From Loripinus fragilis (taxonomy: Eukaryota; Mollusca; Bivalvia; Lucinida; Lucinidae): DNA of 64,000 nucleotides. The translations under genes were made by a program, and so were the position numbers. Positions 1 to 13,500 of the stretch are shown here, in pieces. The DNA lies in NCBI GenBank assembly GCA_964019695.1, contig OZ026516.1, positions 79,253,018 through 79,317,017 of the forward strand, in the 5' to 3' direction. Positions within the stretch are counted from its first letter, which is position 1. Every line of letters begins with the position of its first letter. The notes beneath the pieces were generated by a model. It saw nothing but the letters and a program-made list of their open reading frames with translations, made no database searches and had not been told where the DNA came from.

Positions 1-58
1 GCGGAAGGGAGGAGAATGACCGTAGAAATTATTTCATGACCATTCTCCACGAAAGTAT

Positions 59-153
59 TGGACCGGGCCGGGATCGAACTCGCGACCCCTGGATCTGCAG
101 TCAGACACGCATCTGTAGCCAGACACATTACTGACTGCGCTACGCGGCCCGGC
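59..153 (-). pseudogene. tRNA-Cys-like sequence (tRNA pseudogene or SINE head)
   Basis: On the minus strand an A-box-like block (TAGCGCAGTCAG) is followed by an anticodon-arm-like block (GACTGCAGATC, as in tRNA-Cys with GCA) and a B-box (GAGTTCGATCC). The anticodon arm occurs twice in tandem: a first version with GGCTACAGATGC, then GACTGCAGATCC. The 3' side reads GGCCCGG then T then CCA. The acceptor and T stems do not fold cleanly, so I read it as a tRNA-derived pseudogene or SINE head, not a working tRNA. Confidence 0.55.
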
Positions 154-400
154 TTATGCAATATTGATTTTCATCAAGTTGTATGGATGTTCTGGTAACA
201 AATGCTAATATCTTATCTGAAATTTGACTCTCAATTTTGTGATATTCAACAGAGGTCCTGAGACCCCAAAAGCCTTTTTGACTAACTAGGCAAAAGCTCA
301 CGGAACCATACTGCAGACAACATATTCTCTGTACACTCAAGATTCTTCATGTGTAAATGAGCATTCTTGAATAGGAATTCGTTACGCGAAGCTGTTTGAA

Positions 401-885
401 GCCGCAAAATCTATGTAAAAATCATGGGATTCACGTGCTGTTTGAACATGGATTTTACTTGAAAAAGCCTAAACTGGGCCCTGATTTGCATGCATGACGT
501 GACTCTGGGAAACATTGCAGCCGTGACTGATCATTTCGCTGTTGCTTTCGTTCGCGAAAACGTTGCACGCGTATATATGACGTTGTGGCCACGTAATGTT
601 GTTCGAAAGTTTGACGCTGACGCCATTTTGTTTTGAGAAATCAAGTGTAAGAAAGGGAATATTTCATGTTTAAGCCACTTTTTCAGCGCGGTTTATGCTG
701 AAATCAGGTAAAATATGCAATAATAACGACCACACATGTTTGTTTCATTGCATTAACACTTGCCGGGTCCCTCAGACGATGTTTGAACACAAGGCCTCAC
801 GGCCTCGTGTTCAAACAACTTCCTCGGGACGGGACCTGGCAAATGTTAATGCATGAAAAAACATGTGTGATCCCTATATTGTTTT
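401..885. repeat. Interspersed repeat with 140 bp palindromic end (copy 1)
   Basis: About 480 bp that recurs, diverged, at 35256-35684 plus 42370-42426, where it is split by later insertions. Positions 731-874 form a long imperfect palindrome: the left arm begins CACACATGTTTGTTTCATTG and the right arm is its complement, meeting in a GTTTGAACAC/GTGTTCAAAC hairpin near 783-821. No coding potential seen. This is probably a non-autonomous foldback-type element; the class is unknown. Confidence 0.7.
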
Positions 886-1066
886 CTAGCATAAACTGTC
901 ATACAACAATTGGTCAAATAAGATTCTGGACCTAAAAAAAGTTACATTACAACTTTAGTTCAGTAAATATAGGTTTCTGGAGCTATGGAAATCATTTTCA
1001 AGTGAGTCAAGAGAGTTCCAATTAAACATGGTAAATCAACCACCGGTGATCAAGCTACTGGCTTAA

Positions 1067-1257
1067 CAGGCCTCCAGATAAGAGTGTGTATTGGAAAATT
1101 ATATACTTTATTTCTCATCCAAAACATATGTTGTGGGTACTCAAAAGAACCGTCTCAATGAGACGGTTCTTTTAAGCACCCAAAACACATGTTTATATTA
1201 ATGGGTAAGAAAATAATTAAAATTTTACGCAAATAAAATTTCCTTATCTGGATCTAT
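1067..1257. mobile_element. Palindromic MITE, family M3 (copy a)
   Basis: Begins CAGGCCTCCAGATAAG and ends with a related inverted CTTATCTGGATCTATG. Its centre is a hairpin with perfect 14 bp arms (AAAAGAACCGTCTC, 1143-1156 and 1160-1173). Diverged copies sit near 17525-17702, 32517-32660, 33694-33840 and 44650-44863, with fragments near 28955-29175. It lies just downstream of the leftmost RRN3 exon. Confidence 0.7.
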
Positions 1258-1357
1258 GCTTAAAATGCAGGTATATTATTTACAGCCTAGTTTCTCTAAC
1301 CCTAGTCCTGCTGAATCTATATATAAAGTTGAAAATCTGGTCACATGAGTTGCCTAC

Positions 1358-1533
1358 CTTTTTTTAATTCAAATATTTCTTTGCTACGGAAAACAAAGAC
1401 ATAGAAGACAGCCTGACAGATAGAGTAGAAAGGGCCATGATATGTTACATCCGCCATCACAAAGTCTTGACTCGTCTCATCCAAGTAGCTGTGTATCCAG
1501 CGCACCATAAGATCCATACAAGTCTTCACTGTG
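1358..1533 (-). CDS. RRN3: RRN3 exon 11 (last exon inside the window)
   Basis: Reads STVKTCMDLMVRWIHSYLDE then TSQDFVMADVTYHGPFYSIC and QAVFYVFVFRSKEIFELKKG (phase 2 to 1). It aligns with vertebrate TVKSCLDLLVNWLHIYL and HGPFYSACQAVFYTFVFRHK. Acceptor TTATTTTTCAG, donor GTAGGCA. Remaining exons must lie left of the window. Confidence 0.96.
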
Positions 1534-4500
1534 CTGAAAAATAAGTTTTGCTTGGTTTTGTAGTTTAACTAACTCCTAGAGTCATCTGCTAATAACTTTT
1601 GCAAACAGTTTGGACCCAGAACAGGGCTGACAAAACACAAATCTGTTTGACACTCAGATGGTACTCCTGAAAGAATTTGTCACTGTCATGGGTAAAATCT
1701 CATTGACACCCTCTTACATACACACTATTCACCATATCTACATTAATTGCTGGTTACCGGTTTACAGGTGGTCAGTAATTGATAAACAGGTAACCAGTAC
1801 CCCCCAATACCTGGAAATGGGGGGGGGGGTTGTGGTTACCTGTATTTACATTACTGACCACCTGTAGACTGGGAACCAGCAGTTAATGTAGATATGGTCA
1901 ATAGGCAAGCAGTGAACCAAATATGATCCTACTCCACCAAAAATAGCCATCAGAGGAACTGGCGAATCCCCAAACCCAAAGTTAATGATATGAGCCAGTG
2001 TATGAGATTTCCAACAATTTGGTATGTGCGACCAGCAAAGGCTCAGACCAGCCTGCGCATACGCGCAGACTGATCAGAGCCTTTGCTTGTCGCTTGAATA
2101 TTCTATGACTGTTGAGCTACTGACTGAACATTGTTTGGAGTTTCTAAGCTTAACAGGAGGCTGCACAGGCTCGTCTGAGTCTACACTTGTCAAAATGTCT
2201 AATTGTTGGAAATCTCGTGCCACGGCTCAATTATTATAGCAGTACAAACTGACAACCAAGTATATATACAGTCCAGTCTGAACTCAAGTTGACAGGTTGC
2301 ACAACAACTGCACAAAGTTTAGCCCTTAAAGCGCCAATCGCAACAAAAGTCATCTGCTTTTCTCGTCTGCTGAAATGTTTAAGAAGCCTCTATGGCAAAC
2401 AGTGTGAACCCAGATTAGAATAGGAGCTCTCTGTTCTGGGTCCACGCTGTTTGCTTCTATACTTAATTAATCAGTAATGTTAGGCAATTATTTGCAGCAG
2501 ACGACTTCAGCAGACAACATTTTCAGATGCATTTTTTTCTTGGCGCTTTAAGGGTTAACCAAATCTCTGTCGTAAGTGCAAACAAACAAACAGAAAGACA
2601 AAAATCATATAATTATGCACAACTGATTATGGTGCTGACTATCATCTCTTGGTTATTTGGTTCAGTCTTACAATTAAAAAGTTTGATAGGAGTATTCATA
2701 GCTGAGTTGATTCTTTAAGCCAAACAATAAAAAGTAATGTATTTTTATCCACATAATTTAAGTTCAATTTCTGACTTATTGTTGAGTTTACCTCATATAA
2801 TATAGTATACTAACACAATTTCTTTCTCACTAGTTATTTTCTTACCTGATTGGTATAAACTTGCCCCTACTGAGTATACTGCCAATATAAGACACAGCAG
2901 CCTGTCTATACACAGCCTGTATGGTAGGTTGTTGCACTTGTTTCCATAAGTAATCTATAAACCCTTCACAGATTGCCTGTAATATAGACATTATAAGCTA
3001 TTTAACTCAATTAGGGTACAATAATTCTTACCTTATTTACCCATATTTGGACAGATAAGCCAGATCAACCCTGATTAGTATATGATATTTAACTCAATTA
3101 GGGTACAATAACTCCTTACCTTATTTACCCATATTTGGACAGATAGGCCAGATCAACCCCGATTGGTATATAGTATTTACCTCATTTAGGATACAATAAC
3201 TTCTTACCTTATTTACCCATATTTGGACAGATAGGCCAGATCAACCCTGATTAGTATATTGATATTTAACTCAATTAGGGTACAATAACTTCTTACCTTA
3301 ATTACCCATATTTGGACAGATAGGCCAGATCAACCCTGATTGGTATATAGTATTTACCTCATTTAGGGTACAATAATTCTTACCTTATTTACCCATATTT
3401 GGACAGATAAGCCAGATCAACCCTGATTAGTATAGGATATTTAACTCAATTAGGGTACAATAACTCCTTACCTTATTTACCCATATTTGGACAGATAGGC
3501 CAGATCAACCCTGATTAGTATATGATATTTAACTCAATTAGGGTACAATAACTCCTTACCTTATTTACCCATATTTGGACAGATAGGCCAGATCAACCCT
3601 GATTAGTATATGATATTTAACTCAATTAGGGTACAATAACTCCTTACCTTATTTACCCATATTTGGACAGATAGGCCAGATCAACCCTGATTAGTATATG
3701 ATATTTAACTCAATTAGGGTACAATAACTCCTTACCTTATTTACCCATATTTGGACAGATAGGCCAGATCAACCATGATTGGTATATAGTATTTACCTCA
3801 TTTAGGATAAAATAACTTCTTACCTTATTTACCCATATTTAGACAGATAGGCCAGATCAACCCCGATTGGTATATAGTATTTACCTCATTTAGGATACAA
3901 TAACTTCTTACCTTATTTACCCATATTTGGACAGATAGGCCAGATCAACCCTGATTAGTATATTGATATTTAACTCAATTAGGGTACAATAACTTCTTAC
4001 CTTAATTACCCATATTTGGACAGATAGGCCAGATCAACCCTGATTGGTATATAGTATTTACCTCATTTAGGATACAATAACTTCTTACCTTATTTGCCCA
4101 TATTTGGACAGATAGGCCAGATCGACCCTGATTGGTATATGGTATTTACCTACATTAGGATACAATAACTTCTTACCTTATTTGCCCATATTTGGACAGA
4201 TAGGCCAGATCAACCCTGATTGGTTGATTTAAGCATCTAGGTATTATAAATAACAAATATTTAAGCAAAAAGCTAAACATCAAAGATGTAACAGACAAAT
4301 TAAAAGGAACCTATTTCAGTCTTGCTAATAGTGGGATACTCTTACAAGAAACGTTGCACCCTCTTACATGTATTAAGATCTACAAGTCCCTAGTAATACC
4401 GAAAGCTCTATATGGCTGTGAGTACATTAACAACATAACTGAAAGTGAAATGGTTACATTAGAACGTTCACACAGGTTTTGCATAAAACGCATGCAGTCA

Positions 4501-7500
4501 CTGGGCATGCAAACTTGTACTGATGCTGCCCTCAGTTTGATGGGTATATTTCCATTAGAACAGAGATTGATTTTAGGAAATTAACACTTTTCGGCCAATT
4601 CTGTAGAACTAATACATGTACATGGGTGAAAAGGGTATTTCTGTTTAGGTTGTTGTCATTTTTGACCTATCCTTATAATGGTCAACATGGTTTCATACCA
4701 GATGTTATAAAACTGTAAAAAAAATATCAGATGTTGCATATAGTACATAGTTTTGTTGATACTAGTAGATTTCCTAGTAAAAATGCCTGGAATCGTTTAC
4801 TCAAAGGCAAACTGCACCAAAGTGTGATTTGTTCATGGAATAGTAGAACATTGGCACAAGTTTTATTGCTTAAGAATTGTTCACCCTGAATTTCAGCCTC
4901 ATTGGGCGTGGTATTTCTCCAAAAATCAGCGGAAACTGTTATCACCTTGTACGTCTGTTGTACAAATGACTGTTAGCTTGACTGATACAAGACATAATAT
5001 ATTGTGCGCCGCTTGTGATACTTATTACGATAATATTGCTGACCATTGTATACATGAGTGCAGTTATCTGACAATAGATAGAACAAAGCTATGGCAAGAC
5101 ATCCGTAATACAAGTACGGCTGCTTTTGAATTTTTGCTTAGCCAAAATATGTTTCTTGTGTCTAATGTTCTACTTGGCATGGCAAATGCTCAATTAAATA
5201 ATATTTTAAACGATGAGCTGGATAATTTTAAACGAGTATGCGTTTTAAATCTGCACAAATTGTGGCAAAAATATAAATCTGCAACTTCAAGCATGCTGGC
5301 GTTGGGTCGATGTTGACACAGATTTGTGTTAATGGCCTGGTGCGAACCAATGCTGTGTTGATATCAAATCAATCTAAACAGCCTGATCTACGTCTATATA
5401 CAGATGTCTGTCAACCCGATTAAGGAATTAAAGAGGTGATATATACTGTATCTGTACCCAGTTATGCTCTTACGTTTCGTTTCGGTAAGGGAGTTTACAA
5501 GGGACAGATGTACATGTATACAGCTTAGCATCGAGCATCTTGCTCAGTCATATAACTTGTATCATGTATATATGTTGTAGTTGCTTTGTCTTTATTATAT
5601 TTACTGTTGTACATATGTTCATATATGTTTTGAAACTCTCCATGATTGGAGGAAATAAAGAATATCTATCTATCTATCTATTTACCTACATTAGGATACA
5701 ATAACTTCTTACCTTATTTGCCCATATTTGGACAGATAGGCCGGATCAACCCTGATTGGTATATGGTAGTTACCTACATTAGGATACAATAACTTCTTAC
5801 CTTATTTGCCCATATTTGGACAGATAGGCCAGATCAACCCTGATTGGTATATGGTATTTAACTCATTTAGGCTACTTAAATTCTTACCTTATTTAAACCA
5901 TATTTGGACAGATAGGCCAGATCAACCTTGATTGGTACAAGATATTTACCTCCATTAGGATACAATAACTCCTTACCTTATTTACCCATATTTGCACAAA
6001 TAGGCCTGATCAACCCTGATTACCTCCATTAGGAGTGTAAACAAACTTTGTACTTTCTTACATTTTGTATCAAAATACTTTTTGAGACAATTATTGAAAA
6101 AACCAGAGAATGTCATGCAACCACCCAAGGACATCTCCATTTGCTGAGTAACTTTCAGACCACATACTTTGTGCATATGCTCAATCCCTTTTTGCGTGGT
6201 GAAGGGGTGTCAGCAGCCGCAAAGATCTTGATTTACTCTGTGTTTGTGCCTTGCTAGAAGTTTAGGAGGTCATTATTAACATATGATGGACATATACAGT
6301 TTTATGTGTGATAACCTTTTCGACTTACATAGCATGACTAGTGATAAATCAGTATACAAATTCTTTGAAATTTATGGACAGGCATCAGATCTATATAAAT
6401 GATAGGGACATTTGTAAACATGTGTCAGTTCTAACTGCCACTTCTAGACCTCTGTTGAGCACTCTATCAATGAGCCACTGCCCTTCTCTGGTTGAAGTGT
6501 GCTTCATATGAATTAAAGGTGAAGCATTTAGTATAAAAAACATCAGGAGTTCAATTTTGGAACATAAAATCTAGTTTTGTTGAATCAAACACCTTTGAGG
6601 TGACAAACAGATGAAATGGAAGACAAAAAAGTACCTACTGGCTTAATACTGCAGAAGTAAAATATAATAAACTGTACATGGCATGAAGCATAGGTTGGTA
6701 GAATAATCTTCTCAAATACCAATAACATCTCTCTATATAGTGTCTTAGTTGCCTCCCATTGTAGCTCTTCTGAAAGTCAAAAGAAGATTTGCCATTGTCA
6801 TACATATTGTATGGACCCTAAGTATTTGGAAACCCACATTTTCTATCACATTTATCTCCATATAAGAACTTGGCCAGATTGGGCCACCTGTACTTTCTAC
6901 AAAAGTTATCATTATGTAAGAACTATTCCATATTGGGAGATCTATACTTCCTATCCAATTTATCCCTAAATTAGAATAAGTCCATATTGGGACATCAACC
7001 TTATAATTACATTAGAACAAGTCCATGGTGGGACATCTACCTTTATCATTACATTAAAGCAAGTCCATATTGGGATACCTATCTTTATCACTACATTAGA
7101 GATATTCCATATTGGGACACCTATACTTCCTATTCAATTTATCATTTCATTAGAGCAAATCCATATTGGGACACCTAACTTTATCATTACATTAGAGCTG
7201 GTCCCATTTCCAGGTAAACCAGCAAAGCCTTCTCTCCTCAAAATGAGGTCGAGGTTCTCAAGCTCAAGCTTTGCCAGTAATTTGCTTGACCTTACCATGG
7301 CCACCTCCTCTGGCTTGATACGGCAGATCTGTCTGATCATGGCCCTATCATTACGCTGCAAGCGCTGCAGGTTTGTCTTGGTCAGTGGCCAAGTTTCACT
7401 GGCATGGAGCATGGCGCTCCGCACGCAAGAGCTGTATACATGGCCACGTGTCTTGTAAGAGAGGTGGCGGGATGTGAGAACTGGTAGTAGCTCCCTGAAC

Positions 7501-10500
7501 TTCTTCCAGGCTGTTTTCACAGGAGTAATGACCGCTATTTCACAGCCTCCACTAGCAGAACAAATCCATATTGGGACACCTACCTTTATCATTACATTAG
7601 AGCTAGTCCATATTGGGAGACCTTTCTTTATCATTACATTAGAGCTAGTCCGTATTTGGAGACCTATCTTTATCATTACATTAGAGCTAGTCCATATTGG
7701 GACACCTATACTTCCTTTTCAATTTATCATTACATCAGAACAAGTCCATATTGGGACACCTAACTTTATCATTACATTAGAGCTAGTCCATATTGGGACA
7801 CCTACCTTTATCATTACATTAGAACTAGTCCATATTGGGAGACTTATCTTTATCATTACATTAGAGCTAGTCCATATTGGGAGACCTATCTTTATCATTA
7901 CATTAGAGCTAGTCCATATTGGGACACCTATACTTCCTATTCAATTTATCATTACATTAGAACAAGTCCATATTTGGATGCCTACCTTTATCATTACATT
8001 AGAGCTAATCCATATTGGGGGACCTATATCATTACATTAGAGCTAATCCATATTGGGACACCTACCTATTCATTACATTAGAGCTAGTCCATATTGGGAC
8101 GCTTACCTTTATCATAACATTAGAGCTAGTCCATATTGGGAGACTTATCTTTATCATTACATTAAAGCTAGTCCATATTGGGACACCTATACTTCCTATT
8201 CAATTTATCATTACATTAGAGCAAGTCCATATTTGGACTCCTACCTTTATCATTACATTAGAGCTAATCCATATTGGGGGACCTATCTTTATCATTACAT
8301 TAGAGCTAGTCCATATTGGGACACATACCTATTCATTACATTAGAGCTAGTCCATATTGGGACGTCTACCTTTATCATTACATTGGAGCTAGTCCATATT
8401 GGGAGACTTATCTTTATCATTACATTAAAGCTAGTCCATATTGGGACACCTACACTTCCTATTTAATTCATCATTACATTAGAACAAGTCCATATTTGGG
8501 AGCCTACCTTTATCATTACATTAAAGCTAGTCCATATTGGGAGACCTATCTTTATCATTACATTAGAGCTAGTCCATATTGGGACACCTGTACTTCCTAT
8601 TCAATTTATCATTACATTAGAGCAAGTCCATATTTGACTCCTACCTTTATCATTACATTAGAGCTAATTCATATTGGGAGACATATGAGCCAGTGCATGA
8701 AATTTCCAACAATGTGGTATGTGTGACCAGCAAAGCCTCAGATCAGCTTGCACATACGCACAGTCTGATCAGAGCCTTTGCTAGTTGCTTGAGTATTCTA
8801 TGATTGTTAAGCTACTGACTGAACACCATTTGGAGTTTCTAAGCTTAAAAGAAGGCTGCAGAGGCTCGTCCGAGTCTACAGATGTCAAAATGTCACATTG
8901 TTGGAAATCTCATGCACTGGCTCATATCTTTATCATTACATTAGAGCTAGTCCATATTGGGACACATACCTATTCATTACATTAGAGCTAGTCCATATTG
9001 GGACGTCTACCTTTATCATTACATTGGAGCTAGTCCATATTGGGAGACTTAACTTTATCATTACATTAAAGCTAGTCCATATTAGGACACCTACACTTCC
9101 TATTTAATTCACCATTACATTAGAACAAGTCCATATTTGGGAGCCTACCTTTATCATTACATTAAAGCTAGTCCATATTGGGAGACCTATCTTTATCATT
9201 ACATTAAAGCTAGTCCATATTGGGAGACCTATCTTTATCATTACATTAGAGCTAGTCCATATTTGGACACCTACCTTTATCATTACATTAGAGCTAGTCC
9301 ATTTTGGGACACCTATTTTTATCATTTAAGTAGAGCTAGTCCATATTGGGACACCTACCTTTATCATTAAAGTAAAGCTAGTCCACATTGGGACATGAGA
9401 ACTAGTTGATATTGGATCACCTATCTTTATCATTACAATTAGAGCTAGCCCATATTGGGATATCTTAACTTCCTATCACATTTATCATTACACTAGAGCA
9501 AGACCATATTGGGACAACCCACATACATTAGCACTTTTCCAAATTGGGAAATTTACCTCACTTTCCCATGACATTTATCAATATATTAGAACCAGACCAT
9601 AATCATACATTTTAATTAACACATACTTATCCTTCCATTAGAACTAGTCTATATTGGGACAATATCCTAAAGTTTCTATCTACATAATATGAACATTGCA
9701 TTCCCCTTTAACTCAAAGAATTCCATTTGATCATGAGCCTCCCATGATGTTAAGAACAATGAACCCAATTAGCACCAATTAAGTGTTGTTAGTCTCTGCA
9801 GTTAAATAGTTTTGCATATTTACATGTTAAATAACAATTGTAAATGCATATTTACAAGTTAATTACAATTGTAAACAATTTCTATGTAACAAAATCCTTA
9901 TATTTCAACGTAAGAAAAGAATTGAAAATGCATTTTCAATTATGTTCAATGTAAAATTAATTCGAAGCTTCCAGTTTAAGTTTAACAAATATATATGTTT
10001 AATAAAACACACACTGGACAATACCTGGAATTTGAGGTATTGGTTACAAATTCATCACGATTTTCCTAGGATGGATGACCAAGAAAAACTCAATAAATCA
10101 ATGACAAAAGACATCTGTTCTCAGAGGCTATCACAGTATATTGGACAGCTCACATCACCCCCAAAAACTGTAGAAAAGTGGGGTAAAGTGTGGTTGGAAA
10201 CACACTACATGTATGTGATAATATGAGCTGTGACATGTAATTTCTAACAATGTGGCATGTTGACAAGTGTAGACTCGGACAAGCCTGTGCAGCCTCATTT
10301 TAAACTTAGAAACTCCAAATGATGTTTGGTCAGTAGCTTGACACTCATAGAATATTCAAGCGACTAGCAAATGCTCTGATCAGTCTGTCCGTATGCGCAG
10401 GCTGGTCTGAGCCTTTGCTGGTCACACATCCCACATTGTTGGAAATCTCATGTCACTGCTCAATTATAATATGTTACCACTGTGATAGCAAGTATTGTGA

Positions 10501-13500
10501 ATGTAGTGGAGCACAAGATCCATCAGTATGTCTAACTTGTGGGCCTCCTTGTGGTTCATAGGTTTGAGCCTTCTTTCTTCAAGGTCAGTGTCTTCCTGTT
10601 AAAACAAAGCTTTTATTTACTATACAACATACACTACAACAAAGAAAACCTTATTCATGAACATTCAAAACAAAAAGAAAACACATTACCTAAGCCTCTC
10701 CTACTCTCAACCCCTCTCTTAATAATAATAGCCCCCTTTTCTCTATTATATGACTTTTTGGTTACTGTAAAGGCGGCACCTCATAAATACATAACTAGGA
10801 ATGGTCAACCTTAGACATAGGTAAAAGCTGAAAACGAGGCGTGGTTTTATTCATAAGTACATGTATCATCTTGCGCCATTACCTCAGTATAGACGCAAAA
10901 CACATTATTTAGTCCTTAAAATGCCAGTAAAATAACTGCATCTGAAAATGTCTATTCAACATTAGCATAGAGGCAAACATTGTGGGCCCAGATCATCTCC
11001 AGATCAGACCATCTGGGTCCACACTGTTTGTATATACACTGCTCAAAATATTTAAAGGAACACTGCATGTTTTGCCATTGATCATAATACAAATGCACTC
11101 ATAGTCTGACTCATAGCAAGAGTTAGGTTAATAAGGCGAAAACATTTTTGTCCTGTGATAAGTATGGTTACGGATCAAGGACGATGTTTCTTGATAAAAA
11201 TGAAGTAAGCCTTTTCCAAAAATCTCCATGGAACGCTCTATGTAAAAATGAAATTTTGTTAAAAATACCCCTTTTTTCAAAACCAAATTTTAAGACGATT
11301 TTTTCAATCAAACACCACAACACCATCATTTCTGTACATTCAATAGTCTTTTAATGTTGCAGAAATCATTAGGTTACGCTGTTAAAAAATTCAGAAGATT
11401 CTACAGAGTTCCAGAAAAAATAGTCATTTTCAAGTTCAAGGTCACAGTGACCCAATTATGGTACACAACACTTCGTCATCCCAAGATGCATCCAAACACC
11501 AAATTTGAGATTCCTACCTCAAATAATATAAGAGATATGCTCTGGACATGATTATTCTAAAAACTAGGTCAGAGGTCAAGGTCACAGTGACCCGAAAATG
11601 ATACATGACACTCTGCTATCCCAAGATGCATCCACACACTAAATTTGGAATTCCTAACTCAAAGAATATAAGAGATATGCTCCGGATACAATAATTCTTA
11701 AAACTAGGTCAGAGGTCAAGGTCACAGTGACCCAAAAATGGTATGTGACACCCCATCATCCCAAGATGCAGTTACACACCAAATTTGGAATTCCTATCTC
11801 AAAGAATAAAGGAGATATGCACCAAACTCAATGCAGTTTCTAGAAACTAGGTCAGAGGTCAAGCTCAAGGTCACAGTGACCCAATTATGGTACGCGACAC
11901 TTTGTCATCCCAAGATGCATCCACACATCAAATTTGAGATTCCTACTTCAAATAATATAAGAGATATGCTCCGGACACGATTATTCTAAAAACTAGGTCA
12001 GAGGTCAAGGTCAAGGTCATAGTGACCCGAAAATGGTACGCGACACTCCGCCATCCCAAGATGTACCCACACACCAAATTTGGAATTCCTACCTCAAAGA
12101 ATATAGGAGATATGGACCGGTCAGGAAAGCGGGACGGACGGACGGACTGACGGACCCACGGACGGACGAACAGTGCGATTACTATATGCCTCCCAAAGTT
12201 CCTTTGGGCTATAAAAATATTGTTTTCATCACTAAACTTCCACATACACATCTTCAATATGTCTGTAACATAAATGCAAAGTTTTAAAATGTTATACTGA
12301 AGGCTCCAGAAAAACTTCATTGATATCCTGGGTCAGGTGTGGTACTTGATTGTATCGATTCCTGATCTTTGCACCCTTACTTACTTTTACAAAGTATGCA
12401 CTATTAGCCATATTACAAACAGCATACAATTAGAATCACAAAGTTGCATAACTCTTGCAATACTAATCCTTCAGCCTCTATTTTCCTACCAAACATGCAT
12501 TGTCTAATGGTTAAGGTGTGGCGCAAATTTGCTCAACATTGGGCAAAAGCTACATAAGTTAAAGCTACATAAGTTATTCAACAATAACCTTGAAATGTTG
12601 ATGGAAGGAAGGACAGACAGGCCGAAAACAGTCTACCTCCCTAAACTAAATTTGCTGGGAGTATAAAAAGCATGGAAAATATCCCAAGGGGCAAAGAATT
12701 AACTTGAACAATAGAGCATTTTAGTCTGGTTTAGATAAAAAAAAAATCCAACCAGCAAATTCTGAGGAGATACAATAATAGTGTTTCCCCTAGGCCCTTT
12801 TAGCATGGCGCTGCACCATGCCCTTTTCTTGGAGCGCCATGCCCTTTTCCTGTGCGCCATGCCTTTTTTTCTGACCTATCGTAGCCTTTTTTCTTTATAA
12901 GAACGGTCCCTTTTCTTGGTGTGAAAGTCCATTTTCCTTTGTAACTCTAGCCTAGTTCCGAGATTCTTGAGTGTTTTGATCAATATGTGGCCTGATTACA
13001 TAAGAATTATGCACCTGTTTACAGACAGGACAGTGTACATGCACTTGACAAGGTCAAGTTGACATCATTATCATATAAACTTCTTTGGGTTATCAAACGT
13101 TTGTGGTACTTCCTAATGTGCCTTTAAGTTGGTGATTTTTTTGTTAACTAAATGCTTTATTGCTTGAAATGTAATAAAAATGATATGTTAATACCTTTAT
13201 AGTAAATTTCATTTCAATTGTGTTGAAAAAGAAATCATATTTCTGCATGAATTAATTATTTTCATTTTTTATCAACTTACCTCCCTTGAACATATTAATA
13301 GGCTATTACAATAACATTTATTTCCCTTTGACATATTTCCTTCCAAGCGTTTTGGGGGAAAAGGGGATTTTATTAGATATGAGAGAACAAATTAATGCTA
13401 GATTTTGAGAGGAACAAAGACCATAAAAGTGAACAGGGAACATAAGATCTTTTTAGGCTGAGGAACAGGTTTTAAAAGGGACATCCATTTGAAGGAACAA

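Larger units (their letters stand above)
6840..9480. repeat. 42/54 bp minisatellite, about 50 units, interrupted by a LINE piece and a MITE
   Basis: Unit of 42 bp such as ATTACATTAGAGCTAGTCCA followed by TATTGGGAGACCTATCTTTA; a 54 bp variant contains TACTTCCTATTCAA. Both lengths are multiples of three, so long meaningless open frames run on both strands. The array begins about 70 bp upstream of the RRN3 exon 9 acceptor. It is interrupted at 7197-7560 (LINE fragment) and 8687-8923 (M1 MITE). Confidence 0.93.

Noticed and set aside
6987..9370. Many 60-190 codon open frames on both strands (repeats of SPYWDTYLYHYIRA and VHIGTPTFIITLEL)
   Set aside because: They follow from 42 and 54 bp units, both multiples of three, lacking stops. 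Frames exist on both strands and show no codon selection.
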